DNA of 64,000 nucleotides, taken from contig NC_054706.1 of assembly GCF_016097555.1 (NCBI RefSeq), forward strand, positions 28,087,611-28,151,610, written 5' to 3'. This document shows positions 46,701 through 54,717 of this stretch, one piece after another. A model generated the notes under the pieces. It was not told the DNA's origin, searched no databases, and worked only from the letters and a program-made list of their open reading frames with translations. The stretch's first letter is position 1. Each line of letters opens with the position of its first letter. The DNA is from Gigantopelta aegis. Taxonomy: Eukaryota; Mollusca; Gastropoda; Neomphalida; Peltospiridae. The position numbers and the translations under genes are program-made.

Positions 46701-49700
46701 TTTGTTTCTGTTTTAAAGACAAACGACAACTGGGTTTGTGTTTGCACCAAGAAGGAACATGAAGACAGATGGTGAGTTAAGCAATCCAAGAATGGATGGA
46801 AACTAAACAATATGTTCAACTTAACCTGACCTGAAACTAATGTCATTTTCCCCTATGTAAATAGACTGGTCTAAACATTCCAACAGTCAATAGGCTGGCT
46901 TAAAATCTGCCAGTGAGTGTGTAGGTGTGGGTAATTTTTGGCATGCTTCCATCAGAGAACTGTTCAAGCATGCCTGTTGTGGGCACAACCTCTGACTTCA
47001 CCAGAGAGTTCTGTCCATAACAGGCATCTGCCAATGAGTCCTGTGCTTCCTGTTATCGTCTCCAAGGTTTCTACATGTGGAATCCAGATGAGTCAAATAT
47101 TTACTTTACCGTTGGACATGTTTTGCTATTCCATTAAAAATTTGAATAACACTCAAAATTAAACCTTTTCAAGTAATTGTTTTTACTGTGAATAGAAGAA
47201 CTAACCAAATAATTTGCATCATTTATTTCTTATATATTAATAATTATTTTATTTGATGTAAAGAACAAAAAACATTAGGCATGAAAATGGTGAGATTGCA
47301 TTGATACAGTTTGTCATTTGTTTTTGTAACACTGAAGAATTGTATCACAATTATTGTCACAAATTTGAAATATTCAGGGCTTCTAGAATTTTTGTTTAAT
47401 CCACTAACCATCGGATCAGTGATTAATTTTTTTTACTAGCCACAATTAAATATTCACTAGATTTACTTTACTTTAAGTTAATACAATTTTACTAAATAAT
47501 AGTAATAATCAGATATGTCACTAACATTGGGGGTTTGTGTGGGGTCATATTTAAAACAGACTTAACTGCAAGATCTAACAATTTACTTTTTTTTTACTAG
47601 CCGTCGGGCATGGTAATAGTAGTTATTTACTAGCCCAACATTGAATATCACTAGCCATGGGAGTGGGGCTACCATAATCTGGAAGCCCTGTCTGGCATGG
47701 CAATAGTAGTTATTTACTAGCCCAACATTGAATATCACTAGCCATGGGAGTGGGGCTACCATAATCTAGAAGCCCTGATATCGCAATTATATGATATAAA
47801 TCTCAGATTGAGTTTTCTCAAATAAGTATGTAAGAAATTGTAAAACTTTTTTATTATTATTATTGTAGCTCCACCTGTATCAATTTGTCACACAGAAGCC
47901 AAGTGCTACCACCTCAGTACTCCAGTAAAAAAGTAAGTGTTCTCATTTCATGTTGGTTATTTCAAAATATAATATCAAACATAAACAGATTCTTCAGTAC
48001 TTAATTTTTTTCAGAAGACAATCTTTACATTGCCTTTGGTATTTTATTATCCATTTTGGTACAAAATTGATAATATTAGGGAAGGGATAATTAAAAGTTA
48101 AAAATAATTATAATTTTTGTTATGTTTTAAAATATTAATTGTCAGGGTTTAATATTAACTAGTATATAACTTGCTTGTTTGTGAAGGCAGGTCAGTGTTA
48201 AAACTACAATTAATTTCATTTCTTTATTTGATTAGCAATTGTATGGTAGCAGTGAATTTCACCATAGGCAGTTTGATCACGTGACACAGTAGCAATGTTT
48301 GACTCATAAACGAATGTGATTACAGAATGTGTGCTTGTGTCATTAAGGGTCAGTCTATAAGTATCACTGTTTTTCGCAATCAGGAAGGAAGGGAGCAGGC
48401 AGTAAAGGTCATCTTTGGACTGCTTTTCAGCCAAAAATATCAATATAGTAGATGAATAGTCTGTCTAATGTGCTTAATAATAATGTTTCTATGGCAACAG
48501 GCTCTTGTCATCTGTGTTATAAAAGCTATTTATCATACCAAACCTGACAATCTATTCAAATGCACAATCTGTTCAATTACAGAGATTATGCGTTAAAATT
48601 ATGTTTAGAGTGGGTGGAGGGCATGGTGTAACTCAAGATGTAGTCAAATATTAGATGACATTATGTATGTTTTTATTTGATATAAAGGCTATTACAAGTT
48701 TATAAAAATTAGAGAAAAATCCTGCATTAAAATTTCTTTTTGGCTCAAAGGAAAAATTACCAAGGGTTAACTCTCTTGAAAAGTGATGTAATTTGCATGG
48801 TTTTCTTGTAAATAGAGACATAATTTGTATTATTGTTTCCCCAGCTGCTGTATAATGTAAATGTACATCGTAAAAACATTAAAATGACGTCACGTACATG
48901 TATAAGGCATCCTTGTTTTGGGATAAAGTTTACAACATTTAGTGTGGGTATTTTGTGACACTTTGCAGCACTTATTTGAAAGCAAAAGTAGAAAGAATCC
49001 TTTTTACTCTTTATGGGGAATACAAAGTATACAGTAAAAAGATTTAAATTGTACAGCCCATAGTTTTATAAGTTTATCATAAAGTTAACCTTTAGCATGT
49101 TCTGAGGTGTCATTAAACAAACTCTCGTTCCAGCCAGTGCACCACGACGTATATCAAAGGCCGTGGCATGTGCTGTCCTGTCTTTGCTGTGGTGCATGTG
49201 AAAGATCCCTTGCTACTAATGGAAAAATGTAGCGGGTTTCCTCTCTAAGAGTATATGTCAAAATTACCTAATGTTTGACATCCAGTAACCAATGATGGGG
49301 CAGGATGTAGCCCAGTGGTAAGGTGCTCGCTCAATGCACGGTCAGTGTGGGATCGATCCTCGTCGGTGGGCCCATTTGGCTATTTCTCATTCCAGCCAGT
49401 GCACCACGACTGGTGTATCAAAGGCTGTGGTATGTACTACCCTGTCTGTGGGATGGTGCATATAAAAGATCCCTTGCTGCTAATCAAAAAGAGTAGTCCA
49501 TGAAGTGGCGACAGTGAGTTTCCTCTCTCAATATCTGTGTGGTTCGTAACCATATGTCTGACGCCATATACGGTAACCGTAAATAAAATGTATTGAGTGC
49601 ATTGTTAAATAAAACATTTCATTCCTTCCAATAGCCTATGATTAACAAAATCAATGTGCTCTAGTGGTGTCGTTAAAAACAAAACACATTTTTGTTTTCT

Positions 49701-52700
49701 TATAAACACTACAGTCCCATCTTTCTTGAGCATTTCCCACTTGCATTTGTAGGTCATAAGGATGTACCTAAATGAGATGGAAAATGCAAGTCACATTGTT
49801 ATCATTGTGCCAGCAAGCAAACAAATGGTGAGTTTTTAAAAATGTTAGTATAGTTATATTTCTAGTTGCCATTTCCATTTAGTTAGTCACTATATTTAAA
49901 CCTGACTTTTTTCAGTAGTTCACAACCTAAACTGTGTATGTGGTTAACCATTTTCAGATCACAAATTTAAATTAAGCTTCTATTGAAATTGTGATCTTTA
50001 AACTTATCAATGTATACATGTATGGATGAATTAACAAGATTTAAAAACATGCCATGATATTCCACACCACCAATTAAATATGCTCTTTTTATCTTGCCTT
50101 AATTACGAAGTAAACATTTATTTTTTTGTTTCAATGGTGGCGACTTTGGCAGTGACAGATTCAACTTTTACATTTAGCTTGATTTTAAAGTTTTGTTTTT
50201 TGGAATTTGTTTTATTTTTTAAAAATTAAAGTTTAATTTTTTTAAGTAATTTTTTTGTTAACATGTATTGAGATGCTCATCTATGAATGCAACCTTTCAG
50301 TGACACCGAATAGGTTTATGGAAGGTGAGACATTTAATTTCATAGAATTCTGATTAAAAAGTAAATTATTTATTAAAGGTATCATTATGCTTCCAACTTC
50401 GTTCACTTTCTTTCCTCGTGCCCGGTTCACCCAATTAACATCCGATTTGTTGTTGTCTGCTTGTCATTCATTTGTGAGGTTTTTGTTCACAGTTTCATTA
50501 ACAATAAAGTTCAAAGAAATAAGTATCTAAATACAAAACTTTGCAAACCTCTAAACCATTAATTTTACTAAGTCGTTTTTGTTTATTCCTTAAAATTACC
50601 GATATTGGGTCCACATGACTCGTAGAAATTGACTTAAAATGAAGGAAGATGAATTAACATTCAGTGTGTGTCACATGACCTCACACATCCCAGATCAACA
50701 AGGCCATTTTGAGTGTATAGATTATTTTAATTAAGAATCAATTTATTAAAAAAATTATATTTTACAAACTATTCACTGGTATGAAGTTAATGCCTATCAG
50801 TACTGACATCAAGTGTTAGCAATGGGTGTTGGTAAAATGCGGACCTGACAGAACACTTGACAAATTTTAAAAATTATTATTTCAGGTGGAAATAACTGTA
50901 GAACAATACTCGATGATTACTCGTCATCTGCTCTATACTCTGCCAAACATAGCTGACACAATTGTGTCGTACCCGGTTTCCGTTTTCGACATGGCCGCCA
51001 TGTTACGTATTCAGAACAATTCTGTGTACTACAGCCTTCACCTGGGAGGTTTGGTCGGACCAATGCGGTCGTACATAGCCGAACTTACGCCTCGCAATTG
51101 TCGAAAAGTTCATACAAGTAAGTTTACTGAGAATTTTACTTTATAATTATAATTTTATACATCAGAAAAGTCTTCATCTGTGGGGAGGGGTGGGATTAAA
51201 CTTGCCTCATCTGTTTAGGTCTTAGAATCAAATCCCCACAGCAGAGCTATTCAGCTTTCCCAAAGTACCTTATGACTGGTATATCAAAGGCTGCGGTATG
51301 TGCTGTCATGTCTGTTGGAAAGAACATGTAAATGATCTCTTGATGTGATGGGAAAATGTAGCAGGTTTCCTCTGAAGACTATGTGTTAAAATTATGAAAT
51401 ATTTGACATCCAATAGCTGACAATTAATTATTTAATATGCTGTATTGGTGTTGTTAGGGGCTGTCCATAATTTTCAAAATTTTCACGAGCGTACAAACCG
51501 TACGTGGGGGGGGGGGAGGGGGGAAGGGTAACGGGGCCAGCATACACTTTTTTTGAAAATGAAAAATGTTGATCAATATTTTTCATTTGGGGATGTACAC
51601 TTTTAGTATGGGGGGAGGGGAGTGGTCAAAAGTGTACTCTTTGTACACTTGTGAAAATGTTGAAAATTATGGACGGCCCCTTACACAAAACAAAACTTTA
51701 CTTAGTTTTGTCTGGGACGTTTGAATGAACCCCTGCAATCATACATATATGTGGCTGAAATTACCTCTCTCCCTAAGTAAAAAAGGCCATACTGACTGAG
51801 TCCCATTTGTCTTTTGTCATTAAAAGAGTTCAAGTAGCTTTACTGTGTTAATATTTATATCATATCAGGAATTCCTCTCTTAAATGCTTTATTGTAATTA
51901 TATTTTCTCATCAGGCTTGTAATATTTTTCGATTGTGAATTATTTAGTACTATTAAATAAATGTACAGTATTTAAATCAAAAGACCTACAAAATTGGTAA
52001 AAGCAGATGCAATCAACCACCCCAAAACAAACACAAACAAAAATGCTTACAAAGATGAAAAAAGCATTTAGCTGATCCATTTGCTGGATATATTGATAAT
52101 AAATACAATATTTTGAATTTAGTTTTCTCTTTGCTAAACTTAAGTGTTTATTTTTAGATTATTGCCTGTTGATATACCAATACGGCCATATGAATTACAA
52201 CTCTTTGGCTACTTAAAATTAAAAACATTATTTCCTCTATTGTTTTCATGCCATTAATAATTTAAGATTTAATTTTTGTGTCCGCATGTATATAGAGAAT
52301 AATACATGAGTGACCGTTAGATACCATTTATCTCACAACGAGTTGTTTTAAAATGTATCTAACGAGCGAAAGTGAGTTTGATACATTTTTAAACAACAAG
52401 TTGTGAGATAAATGGTATCTAACGGACACGAATGTATTATTCTATATCTTAAAAATGCTAAAAAAACAGGTTTTGAGCAAATTTTAACATCTTTTTTGAC
52501 TAAAAGTTATTTACAGCCGTTGCACTTGTATTTGACTTAAGCAACACATGATTGTCTGGTTAACTATACGTCACAGTGTAATCTAATATCCACCATGTTA
52601 TTTTTTCATTGGTTGCATAGCACTGGTGACCTGGTCATCACCTAGGAGCACCTAGGAGCAGCCAGTTGTATGTGTTGAAATTGTTAACACACTTACCACA

Positions 52701-53508
52701 CGTACATGGTGTTCTCACCAATGGGTGTGTAAGAAAAATTGTTATTTAGGTTATAGTGCAGGAATATGTTTTCACAATTTTTTCTTATTAATTGTACACC
52801 CATCTTTGACAGGTCGTATTATGGTATGGTGTCTGTCTATCCATTCATCCGTCTGTCTGTCTGTAAACTTTTTATTTCCAGGGCATATCTTGCAAGTACA
52901 AGTTAGGATGGTAGTGTGTCACATACCATAACTAGGTCACCACGACCTACTTTTCACGCATTACTGCACAATAAAGAAAATTTTTGTCCAGGCCATATCT
53001 CAAGGATTCTTGGCGTGTCGCCAAAATCATGGAACCAAAATTCTTTTATTTATTATCATGTAGCATAATCCACCAGTACCATGATTCCCCAAAACAGTTT
53101 CTGATGGATTCTAATGATCACAGTGCACAGAACCTAAAAAAGTGTTTGCCATAATTAAACTTTTAAATCTTAAGACATGGTTTGAAATTTTAGTAAAATG
53201 TTTTTGTTGGGTAAAATCTTTTAGGTACTTTTAAAATTTATTTTCTGTGATAGTGAACATAGCATTTGTGTTTTAACATTAAATCAGATGACTTTGATGG
53301 CAATATCCTGACCTTGAATGTTCCATGGGCCAACGAGAGCACCTACAAGTTTGGCAAATTTCGCGAGAAGATAACTCTTTCGATCAAGCTGCAGAGTGCG
53401 AAGCCGGCCGAATACGACACTCACGCTGTTCACTTGGAGATGTATCTACATCCATCGTGTTACTACCAACTCAAACTGAAGGCATCCATGTCAGAAGTTA
53501 TGGGTCAG
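31299..53508 (+). CDS. PGAP1: GPI inositol-deacylase PGAP1, N-terminal 600 codons (19 exons; continues past the window)
   Basis: PGAP1 is an ER membrane serine hydrolase. It removes the acyl chain from the inositol of GPI anchors, which is needed for efficient export of GPI-anchored proteins; this is known for the family. The exons are listed separately. Their phases all join and total 1800 bp. In order: an N-terminal membrane segment (residues about 5-24), the conserved GCEMTWM motif near residue 35, ELYIYGEG, IPVLFIPGNAGSYKQ, an alpha/beta-hydrolase core with the nucleophile motif VGHSMGG (Ser about 168, split by intron 7), TQATPHQAP, and VPHAWVSTDHL. Lumenal domains rich in beta strands follow, up to SEVMGQ. 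This corresponds to about two thirds of the human protein (922 residues). The start chosen is the ATG at 31299; an in-frame GTG just upstream is not a likely start. The C-terminal multi-pass domain lies beyond 64000. Confidence 0.95.
31644..32011. mobile_element. MITE, AAAGGGACAGACCCTAGTTT family, copy 1
   Basis: The left end AAAGGGACAGACCCTAGTTT is inverted at the right end (AAAACTAGGGGATGTCCTTTT). The interior shares ACCTGTAACACATTTGGAT and CACCAGGATGACCAAAAACA with copies at 55344-56381 and 56379-57196. It lies in PGAP1 intron 1. Confidence 0.75.
32259..32326 (+). CDS. PGAP1: PGAP1 coding exon 2
   Basis: The exon encodes residues 46-68, DVNLGKEIKAEFPKYELYIY then GEG. The acceptor is TTCTTTTTTAG and the donor is GTATGT. 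YELYIYGEG is a strongly conserved PGAP1 motif. Confidence 0.93.
32619..32815 (-). mobile_element. MITE, GTGTTTCTGCCAGAAA family, copy 2 (incomplete)
   Basis: TTTCTGTCAGAGGGTAAAAC then ATGGCGCCATACCC, and ending GGGGGAGGTCCCCCATACCC, CTGTGGTTGC. This is the reverse orientation of 46271-46514. Confidence 0.65.
33082..33102 (+). CDS. PGAP1: PGAP1 coding exon 3 (21-nt microexon)
   Basis: Between acceptor TTTCTGTTTCAG and donor GTTGGT lie 21 bases that read NYARQI, with split codons at both ends. It joins GEG of exon 2 to the SKLKLEGIPVLF of exon 4 in phase, matching the family's GEGSYAE... region. Without it exons 2 and 4 would also join in frame, because 21 is a multiple of three, so skipping is possible. 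Confidence 0.82.
33142..34646 (+). mobile_element. Tc1-like DNA transposon, inactive (1.5 kb)
   Basis: Terminal inverted repeats TACTCTTCAAAAAAAGAAAC (left) and GTTTCTTCTTTTGAAGAGTA (right) differ at one position and are bordered by TA, the Tc1/mariner target. They extend through CGCAAAA. The inside carries a broken transposase. It lies in PGAP1 intron 3. Confidence 0.92.
33460..34470 (+). pseudogene. Tc1-like transposase, frameshifted
   Basis: It starts MPRLSEPQRNNAIGRLDAGE with a helix-turn-helix (VSLSTISRLWDRYQQHG, then RSGRPR). The catalytic parts are present: WFSDESRF, DNARPHTARLTT (second Asp) and SPDLNPIEHLWDELDRR (Glu of DD34E). It breaks near 33740-33780, has a stop at 33850, and changes frame again near 34170. 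The length between first and last motif is normal, so it was a full-length copy. Confidence 0.9.
34688..34890 (+). repeat. SINE-like type D fragment joined to a dispersed repeat
   Basis: ACCCAATAGCCGATGTGT to (CATT)n at 34758, followed by CAACTTGATATATGTCC onward. The same junction occurs inverted at 8690-8872, so the two parts move as one unit. Confidence 0.7.
35298..35362 (+). CDS. PGAP1: PGAP1 coding exon 4
   Basis: The exon encodes residues 75-97, KLKLEGIPVLFIPGNAGSYK and Q. The acceptor is TTTTCCACAG and the donor is GTATTG. IPVLF.PGNAGSYKQ is the first strand and oxyanion-side loop of the hydrolase core, nearly invariant in PGAP1. Confidence 0.96.
35758..35840 (+). CDS. PGAP1: PGAP1 coding exon 5
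   Basis: The exon encodes residues 97-124, VRSLASVALRKAEHTSFHFN then YFTVNLQE. The acceptor is CATTTTCAG and the donor is GTGTGT. VRS.AS.ALRKAE and the F.VN.E strand are typical of PGAP1. Confidence 0.95.
36646..36972 (+). repeat. Full-length SINE type B
   Basis: The tRNA-like head has GGCAGGACGTAGCCCAGTGG (A box) and GTGTGGGATCGATCCCCGTC (B box). The body has CCAGTGCACCACGACTGG and GCATATAAAAGATCCCTTGG, and the tail GTGTTGAATAAATAAAAT plus CTTCC. It is the best reference copy of type B in the window. Confidence 0.88.
36985..37342 (+). repeat. SINE type C with an insertion
   Basis: CATCCCAACCAGTACCACATG through GGATGTGGTAAGTC, about 110 bp of unrelated sequence, then GTATGTGCTGTCCTGTCT to GTGGTGTCGTTAAACAAC. 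It ends 30 bp before PGAP1 exon 6. Confidence 0.65.
37372..37414 (+). CDS. PGAP1: PGAP1 coding exon 6
   Basis: The exon encodes residues 125-139, ELGGLYGGVLQEQT. The acceptor is TTCATTTACAG and the donor is GTATGT. It matches the family's EE..LYGG.L..QT..V segment. Confidence 0.93.
37892..38042 (-). repeat. Type D fragments, two tandem inverted copies
   Basis: Two copies of TGAATGTTTAACGACACCCC, then CAGCACAAAAATACACATCG and GCTATTGGGTGTCG, each followed by CCATTGTAAGGA. The 77-bp unit is duplicated with almost no change, so this is recent. Confidence 0.8.
38244..38392. repeat. (ACTC)n microsatellite
   Basis: About 35 tetranucleotide units with one interruption (CGCCCTCATC) near 38356. It ends about 30 bp before PGAP1 exon 7 and could affect its splicing when it changes length. 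Confidence 0.97.
38424..38515 (+). CDS. PGAP1: PGAP1 coding exon 7 (nucleophile)
   Basis: The exon encodes residues 139-169, ending PPTSVILVGHSM. The catalytic serine of the GHSMGG nucleophile elbow is about residue 168, and the intron falls between SM and GG. The acceptor is TTATTTTCAG and the donor is GTAACG. A (CTCA)n microsatellite of about 150 bp lies just upstream. Confidence 0.96.
39178..39274 (+). CDS. PGAP1: PGAP1 coding exon 8
   Basis: The exon encodes residues 170-202, GGIIARALFILPDFDPHLVN then TIITQATPHQAP. The acceptor is CTTTCTCAG and the donor is GTACTG. GG..AR and TQATPH are conserved around the active site. Confidence 0.96.
39490..39802 (-). repeat. SINE type B/C, near full length
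   Basis: Plus-strand order: TTTGTTTAATGACACCACCA (tail), TGGATGTCAAACATTTGG, GCACTGGCTGGAATAAG, GGATCGATCCTAGACCAACC (B box complement), CATCAGGTGAGCGCATTACC. It lies in PGAP1 intron 8. Confidence 0.82.
40081..40238 (+). CDS. PGAP1: PGAP1 coding exon 9
   Basis: The exon encodes residues 202-254, including FYKNVNSFWYLHG, VTIVSTGGGYRD and VRNGLTSLHR. The acceptor is ATCTCTTCAG and the donor is GTAAGG. It follows the family pattern SV.GG.RD..VRSGLT. Confidence 0.95.
40290..40493. mobile_element. MITE, TATAGTCCGTCCCA family, copy 1
   Basis: It starts CTATAGTCCGTCCCATCC and matches, inverted, the copy at 61762-61953 through TCAGTTTGGTTTGACATAA and ATTCCATAGTATGAAAAAA. Its right end (GGACTATA) is where the hAT-like element inserted. 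Confidence 0.7.
40494..41818. mobile_element. Non-autonomous hAT-like transposon with perfect 8-bp target duplication
   Basis: Terminal inverted repeats CAGACCTGTCAACC (left) and GGTTGACAGGTCTG (right), 14 bp, are flanked by identical octamers ACTATAAG (40486-40493 and 41819-41826). An 8-bp duplication and CAG-type ends are typical of hAT. Subterminal GGGAGACTCCCGCGG-type palindromes are present near the right end, and poly-T/poly-A runs inside. No transposase was found. It lies in PGAP1 intron 9. Confidence 0.9.
42245..42700 (+). repeat. Composite SINE remnants
   Basis: It has GAAGGATCAAATCCCCTC (B-box-like), CTGATTGGTTTTTT, GATAAAAGATCCTTTGCTGC, then a type B tail (CCATATAACAGTAAATAAAA), then a type C tail (TAGTGGTGCCATTAAAC). 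A type B tail seems to have inserted into a type C copy. Confidence 0.65.
42738..42968 (-). repeat. SINE type C, 5'-truncated
   Basis: TTGTTTAATGACACCACTAG, GGATGTCAAACATTTGG, ACAGCAAGGGATCTTTTATA, ACGGCCTTTGTCCAGTTGTG, then TGGTTGTAACGAG. It ends about 50 bp before PGAP1 exon 10. Confidence 0.8.
43019..43051 (+). CDS. PGAP1: PGAP1 coding exon 10 (33 nt)
   Basis: This small exon encodes ILPDDRVVSTS, phase 0 at both ends. The acceptor is TCTCCTGCAG and the donor is GTGAGT. It sits in the variable loop before the conserved VP.WVSTDHL block. Confidence 0.88.
43653..43705 (+). CDS. PGAP1: PGAP1 coding exon 11
   Basis: The exon encodes residues 266-283, STAVPHAWVSTDHLCAVW with Trp split. The acceptor is TTCTGTTTCAG and the donor is GTATAC. 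VP.WVSTDHL..VWC is a PGAP1 signature, probably carrying the acidic member of the catalytic triad (inferred). Confidence 0.95.
44241..44307 (+). CDS. PGAP1: PGAP1 coding exon 12
   Basis: The exon encodes residues 283-305, CRQMVLATKRAMFDIIDPKS then KQ. The acceptor is GGATTTTTAG and the donor is GTAGAA. It corresponds to the family's C.Q..L...RA.FD.ID...KQ. Confidence 0.94.
44809..44973 (+). CDS. PGAP1: PGAP1 coding exon 13
   Basis: The exon encodes residues 306-360, including RRMSVFRHHFLSHTGSK and PWEEQTGTIFTFKTNT. The acceptor is ATGTTGCAG and the donor is GTGAGT. VF.HHF..H is the conserved helix closing the hydrolase domain. Confidence 0.93.
45064..45236 (+). repeat. SINE type B, tail half
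   Basis: ATGGTGCATATAAAAGATCC, AAGAGTAGCCCATGAAG, CCATATAACCATAAATAAAA, then CTTCC. It lies in PGAP1 intron 13. Confidence 0.82.
45852..45926 (+). CDS. PGAP1: PGAP1 coding exon 14
   Basis: The exon encodes residues 361-385, MPRSKYFAIPILSEGVDSVM then ILSNV. The acceptor is CATATTTCAG and the donor is GTAAGG. It belongs to the lumenal beta-rich region, where sequence conservation with vertebrates is low; the call rests on splice sites and phase. Confidence 0.85.
46271..46514 (+). mobile_element. MITE, GTGTTTCTGCCAGAAA family, copy 3
   Basis: It runs from GTGTTTCTGCCAGAAAGAAA to CCTCTGGCAGAAACCCT. It has an internal direct repeat (GGGTATGGCGC near both ends, the right one being GGCGCC) and GGTATGGGGGACCTTCCCC. 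It is the most complete copy and lies in PGAP1 intron 14. Confidence 0.75.
46719..46771 (+). CDS. PGAP1: PGAP1 coding exon 15
   Basis: The exon encodes residues 386-403, TNDNWVCVCTKKEHEDR plus a split Cys. It matches the family's TNSWIFACI..T..C block. The acceptor is TGTTTTAAAG and the donor is GTGAGT. Confidence 0.87.
46921..47012. repeat. Dispersed repeat, copy 1
   Basis: GTAGGTGTGGGTAATTTTTG and GCATGCTTCCATCAGAGAAC recur at 59281-59370 (GTGGGTGTGGGTAATTTTTG). It contains the inverted words GGCATGC and GCATGCC. Function unknown. Confidence 0.65.
47375..47777. mobile_element. hAT-like MITE with an internal duplication
   Basis: The left end CAGGGCTTCTAGAATTTT and right end ATAATCTAGAAGCCCTG are inverted. 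The right 80 bp (GGCATGGCAATAGTAGTTAT ... GAAGCCCTG) is present twice. No matching 8-bp flank was found. It lies in PGAP1 intron 15. Confidence 0.65.
47869..47932 (+). CDS. PGAP1: PGAP1 coding exon 16
   Basis: The exon encodes residues 403-424, CSTCINLSHRSQVLPPQYSS then KK. The acceptor is ATTATTGTAG and the donor is GTAAGT. The pattern C..G.DLS...LLP is expected here in the family. Support is mainly phase continuity and good splice sites. Confidence 0.84.
49095..49690 (+). repeat. Two nested SINEs (type B inside type C)
   Basis: The outer copy begins about 49128 (CGTTCCAGCCAGTGCACC) and runs to AACCAATGAT, then resumes at about 49630 (AATAGCCTATGATTAAC, TAGTGGTGTCGTTAAAAAC). Between them is a full-length type B SINE (about 49296-49628) with its head GGCAGGATGTAGCCCAGTGG and GTGTGGGATCGATCCTCG. 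The nesting dates type B activity after type C here. Confidence 0.82.
49753..49827 (+). CDS. PGAP1: PGAP1 coding exon 17
   Basis: The exon encodes residues 425-449, VIRMYLNEMENASHIVIIVP then ASKQM. The acceptor is CATTTGTAG and the donor is GTGAGT. It resembles the family's L.L.DYPSLSHLVVYVP strand pair. Confidence 0.88.
50886..51117 (+). CDS. PGAP1: PGAP1 coding exon 18
   Basis: The exon encodes residues 450-527, opening VEITVEQYSMITRHLLYTLP and ending with CRKVHT plus one base. It contains NNSVYYSLHLGGL, like the family's TNGLYYNLEL, and the pattern of a conserved Cys near the end of the segment. The acceptor is TTATTTCAG and the donor is GTAAGT. Confidence 0.9.
51185..51715 (+). repeat. 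SINE type C interrupted by a MITE
   Basis: CTTATGACTGGTATATCAAAG, GCTGCGGTATGTGCTGTC, GGAAAATGTAGCAGGTTTCC, CCAATAGCTGACAATTAAT, then its tail GTATTGGTGTTGTTA is split from ACACAAAACAAAACTTTAC by the element at 51457-51680. Confidence 0.8.
51457..51680. mobile_element. MITE with GGGGCTGTCCATAA ends and TTA target duplication
   Basis: The left end GGGGCTGTCCATAATTTTCA and right end (complement of TGAAAATTATGGACGGCCCC) form inverted repeats of about 30 bp. TTA flanks both sides inside an interrupted SINE, so the duplication is confirmed by the broken host sequence. A 3-bp TTA/TWA duplication suggests PIF/Harbinger; the family name is an inference. Confidence 0.85.
52297..52446. repeat. 150-bp near-perfect palindrome
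   Basis: AATAATACATGAGTGACCGT at the left is mirrored by ACGGACACGAATGTATTATT at the right. The arms (about 65-70 bp, through CCATTTATCTCACAAC and GTTGTGAGATAAATGG) meet at a short loop near 52371. It is probably a foldback MITE; it lies in PGAP1 intron 18. Confidence 0.85.
52800..53000 (-). repeat. Single copy of the ERE-bearing repeat
   Basis: GGTCGTATTATGGTATGGTG, GGCATATCTTGCAAGTAC, GGATGGTAGTGTGTCACATAC and AGGTCACCACGACCT (52934-52948) correspond, reversed, to the tandem array at 59630-60600. It ends with CTACTTTTCACG. Confidence 0.75.
53288..53508 (+). CDS. PGAP1: PGAP1 coding exon 19 (last exon in the window)
   Basis: The exon encodes residues 527-600, including LNVPWANEST, SIKLQSAKP and CYYQLKLKASMSEVMGQ. 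It aligns with the lumenal IPW.....L...C.Y.V....S...GQ block that precedes the C-terminal membrane domain. The acceptor is TTAAATCAG and the donor is GTCAGT; it ends in phase 0. The following family motif (VRF.G..LP) was not found in the remaining 10.5 kb, so the next exon lies outside. Confidence 0.92.
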
Positions 53509-53564
53509 GTCAGTTAGTTTATTATTTATAGTTAACAGTGTTGCTTGGTTTTGAAACTAATTTG

Positions 53565-53830
53565 GTGGCGGCAGGACATAATGCGCTTACCTGATGTGTG
53601 ATTGGACTAGACTTGATCCCCATCAGTGGGCCCATTGGGCTATTTCTCATTCCAACCATTGTTCCACAGTTGGTGTAACATAGGCAATGGTATGTACTAT
53701 CCTGTCTGTGGGATGCTGCATATGACACATCCCTTGCTGCTAATTGGAAAGAGTAGCCTATTGCGTGTTGACAGCAGGTTTTTTCTCTCATTATCTTTGT
53801 AGTCGTTAACCACATGTCATATTTCAGAGA
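53565..53830 (+). repeat. SINE type B
   Basis: GGCGGCAGGACATAATGCGC (head), GGGCCCATTGGGCTATTTCT, CCTGTCTGTGGGATGCTGC, CCCTTGCTGCTAATTGG, then GTCGTTAACCACATGTC. The tail is missing, replaced by the 8690-type dispersed repeat. Confidence 0.8.
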
Positions 53831-54717
53831 TAACTCTGCCACTCACTAAGTTTGCTTATTGCAAATTCTAAAAACACTTGGCGAATTTTATTTTAATTTT
53901 GCAAAATAATTTCCTGTAATGATTGATATTTTGTTAGAAAATAACTGGCTTTCTGCATGTTTTTAAATTTCAGTAATAACTGGTGACAAAAAAACAACAA
54001 CAACAAAGAAACAATTTCAGAGAGAAATGTTCTTCAAATTGTTACTAACCTTGGTGGCATAGTTGTTATGTTACCATGGTTAAGGCTGGTAGATAGTAGG
54101 TTCCTAAGGTTGACGACTAACTTTTCGCATCCTTGTTTTGAATTTGTACACAATGAATAAAACATATCCAGTGGTACTTTTTTTATATGATATATTTGAC
54201 AAAAGGTACTTTTTATTTCTTTAATCTTTTAAAACTTAAATTTAATATTTTGTCCAGAATTATGAAAAAAAAAAAAAATACAGACCTGTAAACAGCATTG
54301 TCTGCTTGTTATAGAATTTTGAATGGGGGTCAAAGTTAGTAGACTGGTATTTAGTTTAATGCGGCGAAGCTTTGTAATAATATAGCTAATTTTGAATTTG
54401 AATGACGTCAATATTCCAATGACGTCACTTTGCATCTCCTTACAATATCTATAAACTGAGTACATGACATTTCCGTTTTAAGAAAGCTGGAAAATTCCAA
54501 TGCAAAATTGCTATTGAATTTTGTTTGTTTGAACATTACTAATGCTCCTGAATGTGTTTGAAAAAACATCTTGTGATTAAAAAGTTGTACCTTTTACGAA
54601 ATAAGTATTTCAAGTAAAATTACGGTAAAGTATGTTATATTTATTGTGTATGAAGCCAAAAGAAGAGTGCAAAGAGTGACTGTCATCGACCTTTGTACAG
54701 ACCACTTCACCTGACGT

